Below are positions 6,330 through 7,274 of a stretch of DNA of 7,274 nt, in pieces. The stretch is from Bacteroidota bacterium (GTDB lineage: Bacteria; Bacteroidota; Bacteroidia; Chitinophagales; Saprospiraceae). The stretch is taken from contig JAKQGD010000409.1 in the NCBI GenBank assembly GCA_029573365.1, forward strand, positions 1 through 7,274, given 5' to 3'. The position numbers and the translations under genes are program-made. Each line of letters begins with the position of its first letter. The stretch's first letter is position 1. The notes under the pieces were generated by a model that saw nothing but the letters and a program-made list of their open reading frames with translations, ran no database searches and was not told where the DNA came from.

Positions 6330-7043
6330 TCATTCAAATTTGTTTTTCCTTTTTTCATAACCATAAGCAAGGACACATACAACGAGCAGAGAGGGTAGCA
6401 TGTTTTCGAGATTTATTTTTGCCGCCCGCAGCAGGTTAAATGAAATACCGATGATGAGTACACCCCCTACACCACTTAGGCTGTTAAGTACTTTCTCGCT
6501 GAAAAAAGCCTTGAGCCTGGACGACATTAAAGTGATGCCTCCCTGGAAAATCAACATGGGAATGATGGAAAAAAGCACTCCGATGCCGTAGGTAGAGGCC
6601 AGCATGATGCTTGAAAAGCCATCAAGAGTTGCTTTGACATAGAGTAGCTCCCTCTTGCCGTAGAGGCCTTCCTCCAGAGCACCCACGATGGTCATGGAGC
6701 CGATGCAAAAAAGCAGAAAAGCTGTAATAAGGCCTTCTGTAAAGGAAGAATCAGTATTTCCGATACCCTCTTTGAGCAGGGAAGACAGGGCTTCCAGTCC
6801 TTGGTCGAGATGCATAAGCTGACCTGCCACTGAGCCAAATATAAGGCTAAACATAAAAATGAGCAGGTATCCCTCGGGCACTCTCAGGGCCATTTTTATA
6901 CCTATGACGATGGTACCAAGTCCTACGGCCTGAAAAACCATATCCTCGACGCCGGAAGAGAAATATTGGCGGAACCATAACCCTATGAGGCTCCCTGTTG
7001 TTACAGTAAGCATATTTACTATGGTGGCCTTTGGCACCCTCAT
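6330..7043 (-). CDS. DUF554 (YqgA-like) family inner-membrane protein
   Basis: This protein of 237 residues has about six or seven membrane helices and ends in a basic tail (Y-E-K-R-K-N-K). The family is recognised from the N-terminal T-I-V-N-M-L-T-V-x-x-G-S-L-I-G, the central segment running from F-C-I-G-S-M through G-A-L-E-E-G-L-Y-G (112-129) and K-A-T-L-D-G-F-S-S (137-145), and the late V-G-G-V-L-I-I-G and N-M-L-P-S-L-L motifs. E. coli YqgA has the same order of motifs. Family members are predicted to be small-molecule or ion transporters, but no substrate is established to my knowledge. ATG at 7043 is preferred because it matches the family's short N-terminus. The frame can be extended to a TTG at 7070, which would leave only 33 bases before lpxK. 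The stop at 6330 lies 107 bases before scpA, and no strong terminator is seen between them. Confidence 0.9.
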   Translation of the reverse strand: MRVPKATIVNMLTVTTGSLIGLWFRQYFSSGVEDMVFQAVGLGTIVIGIKMALRVPEGYLLIFMFSLIFGSVAGQLMHLDQGLEALSSLLKEGIGNTDSSFTEGLITAFLLFCIGSMTIVGALEEGLYGKRELLYVKATLDGFSSIMLASTYGIGVLFSIIPMLIFQGGITLMSSRLKAFFSEKVLNSLSGVGGVLIIGISFNLLRAAKINLENMLPSLLVVCVLAYGYEKRKNKFE

Positions 7044-7053
7044 AAAGTAAATG

Positions 7054-7087
7054 TTGCATTCATGTGGCAATGATAGCCATAATTTTG
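7054..7087 (+). promoter_or_regulatory. Bacteroidota-type promoter of lpxK
   Basis: TTG at 7054-7056 is followed after 23 bases by TAATTTTG at 7080-7087. This matches TTG and TAnnTTTG at the upper end of the accepted spacing. The lpxK ATG lies 16 bases downstream. The -7 octamer is identical to that of prfA. The site lies in the 60-base divergent gap shared with the DUF554 gene. Confidence 0.6.
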
Positions 7088-7103
7088 GTTTATACCTAAC
7101 AAT

Positions 7104-7274
7104 ATGTTTCGCAAAGTCCTGATCAGAATCCTGCTTTCACCCTTTGCCCTGCTGTATGGGCTGGCTGTTTCTGCCATCTATTTTTCATACGATATTGGCC
7201 TGCTTAAGGCCTCAAGGTTTAGCATCCCTATTATAGGTATAGGCAATCTGAGCATGGGCGGTGCTGGCAAGACA
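7104..7274 (+). CDS. lpxK: Tetraacyldisaccharide 4'-kinase, N-terminal part (cut by window edge)
   Basis: LpxK phosphorylates the 4' position of the lipid A disaccharide precursor on the inner face of the inner membrane, using ATP. Fifty-seven codons are visible before the right edge. Residues 5-27 form the hydrophobic N-terminal helix that anchors the enzyme (L-S-P-F-A-L-L-Y-G-L is typical). Residues 43-57 end in G-I-G-N-L-S-M-G-G-A-G-K-T, the LpxK variant of the Walker A loop (family form G-N-L-x-x-G-G-x-G-K-T-P). The N-S-M-G-G-type loop and its distance from the start are diagnostic. The catalytic part lies outside the window. The gene diverges from the DUF554 gene and has its own promoter. 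Confidence 0.93.
   Translation, partial: MFRKVLIRILLSPFALLYGLAVSAIYFSYDIGLLKASRFSIPIIGIGNLSMGGAGKT

Noticed and set aside
1..7274. CRISPR arrays, insertion sequences, integrases, tRNA or rRNA genes
   Set aside because: I looked for spaced direct repeats, transposase-like frames and RNA gene cores and saw none.

Overview
The window looks like a chromosomal segment from a member of the Bacteroidota. The reasons are two matches to the Bacteroidota promoter consensus (TTG, then TAnnTTTG after 17-23 bases), weak Shine-Dalgarno sequences, a ScpA with the 'VDTY.IKI..FEGPFDLLLFFIERDELDI' style start, and a lipoprotein whose mature end begins C-Q-K-D, like the surface lipoprotein export signal of Capnocytophaga. 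The order or genus cannot be fixed from what is visible. Base composition is about 42-60% GC in sampled lines of the conserved genes, but only about 31% across the lipoprotein gene at the left edge.

Layout, left to right. Positions 1-1100 (minus) hold the first 366 codons of a lipoprotein gene that runs off the left edge; it encodes calcium-loop motifs around a tryptophan-rich acidic segment. Positions 1101-1512 are non-coding and AT-rich. Positions 1513-5408 (minus) hold three overlapping genes, transcribed in the order prfA (release factor 1), a membrane-anchored PHP-type metallohydrolase, and an ArnT-like GT39/GT83 membrane glycosyltransferase. Positions 5409-5469 are a very compact junction where the scpA stop codon, a terminator hairpin and the prfA promoter overlap. 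Next come scpA (5470-6222, minus) and a DUF554/YqgA-family membrane protein (6330-7043, minus). After a 60-base divergent intergenic region, the first 57 codons of lpxK (from 7104, plus) run off the right edge.

How the genes fit together. scpA (chromosome condensation) and prfA (translation termination) are housekeeping genes. The two genes translationally linked behind prfA look like an envelope pair: a polyprenyl-phosphate-sugar transferase and an extracytoplasmic PHP-fold hydrolase with one helix at each end. lpxK, transcribed away from the group, is lipid A synthesis, and the left-edge lipoprotein is probably surface or periplasmic.

No CRISPR array, transposase, integrase, tRNA or rRNA was seen. 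The most interesting points are the scpA/prfA junction, which could in principle let RF1 supply feed back on its own gene (a hypothesis only), the PHP/GT pair with a non-standard second metal motif, and the tryptophan-rich calcium-loop lipoprotein, whose composition changes abruptly within the gene.
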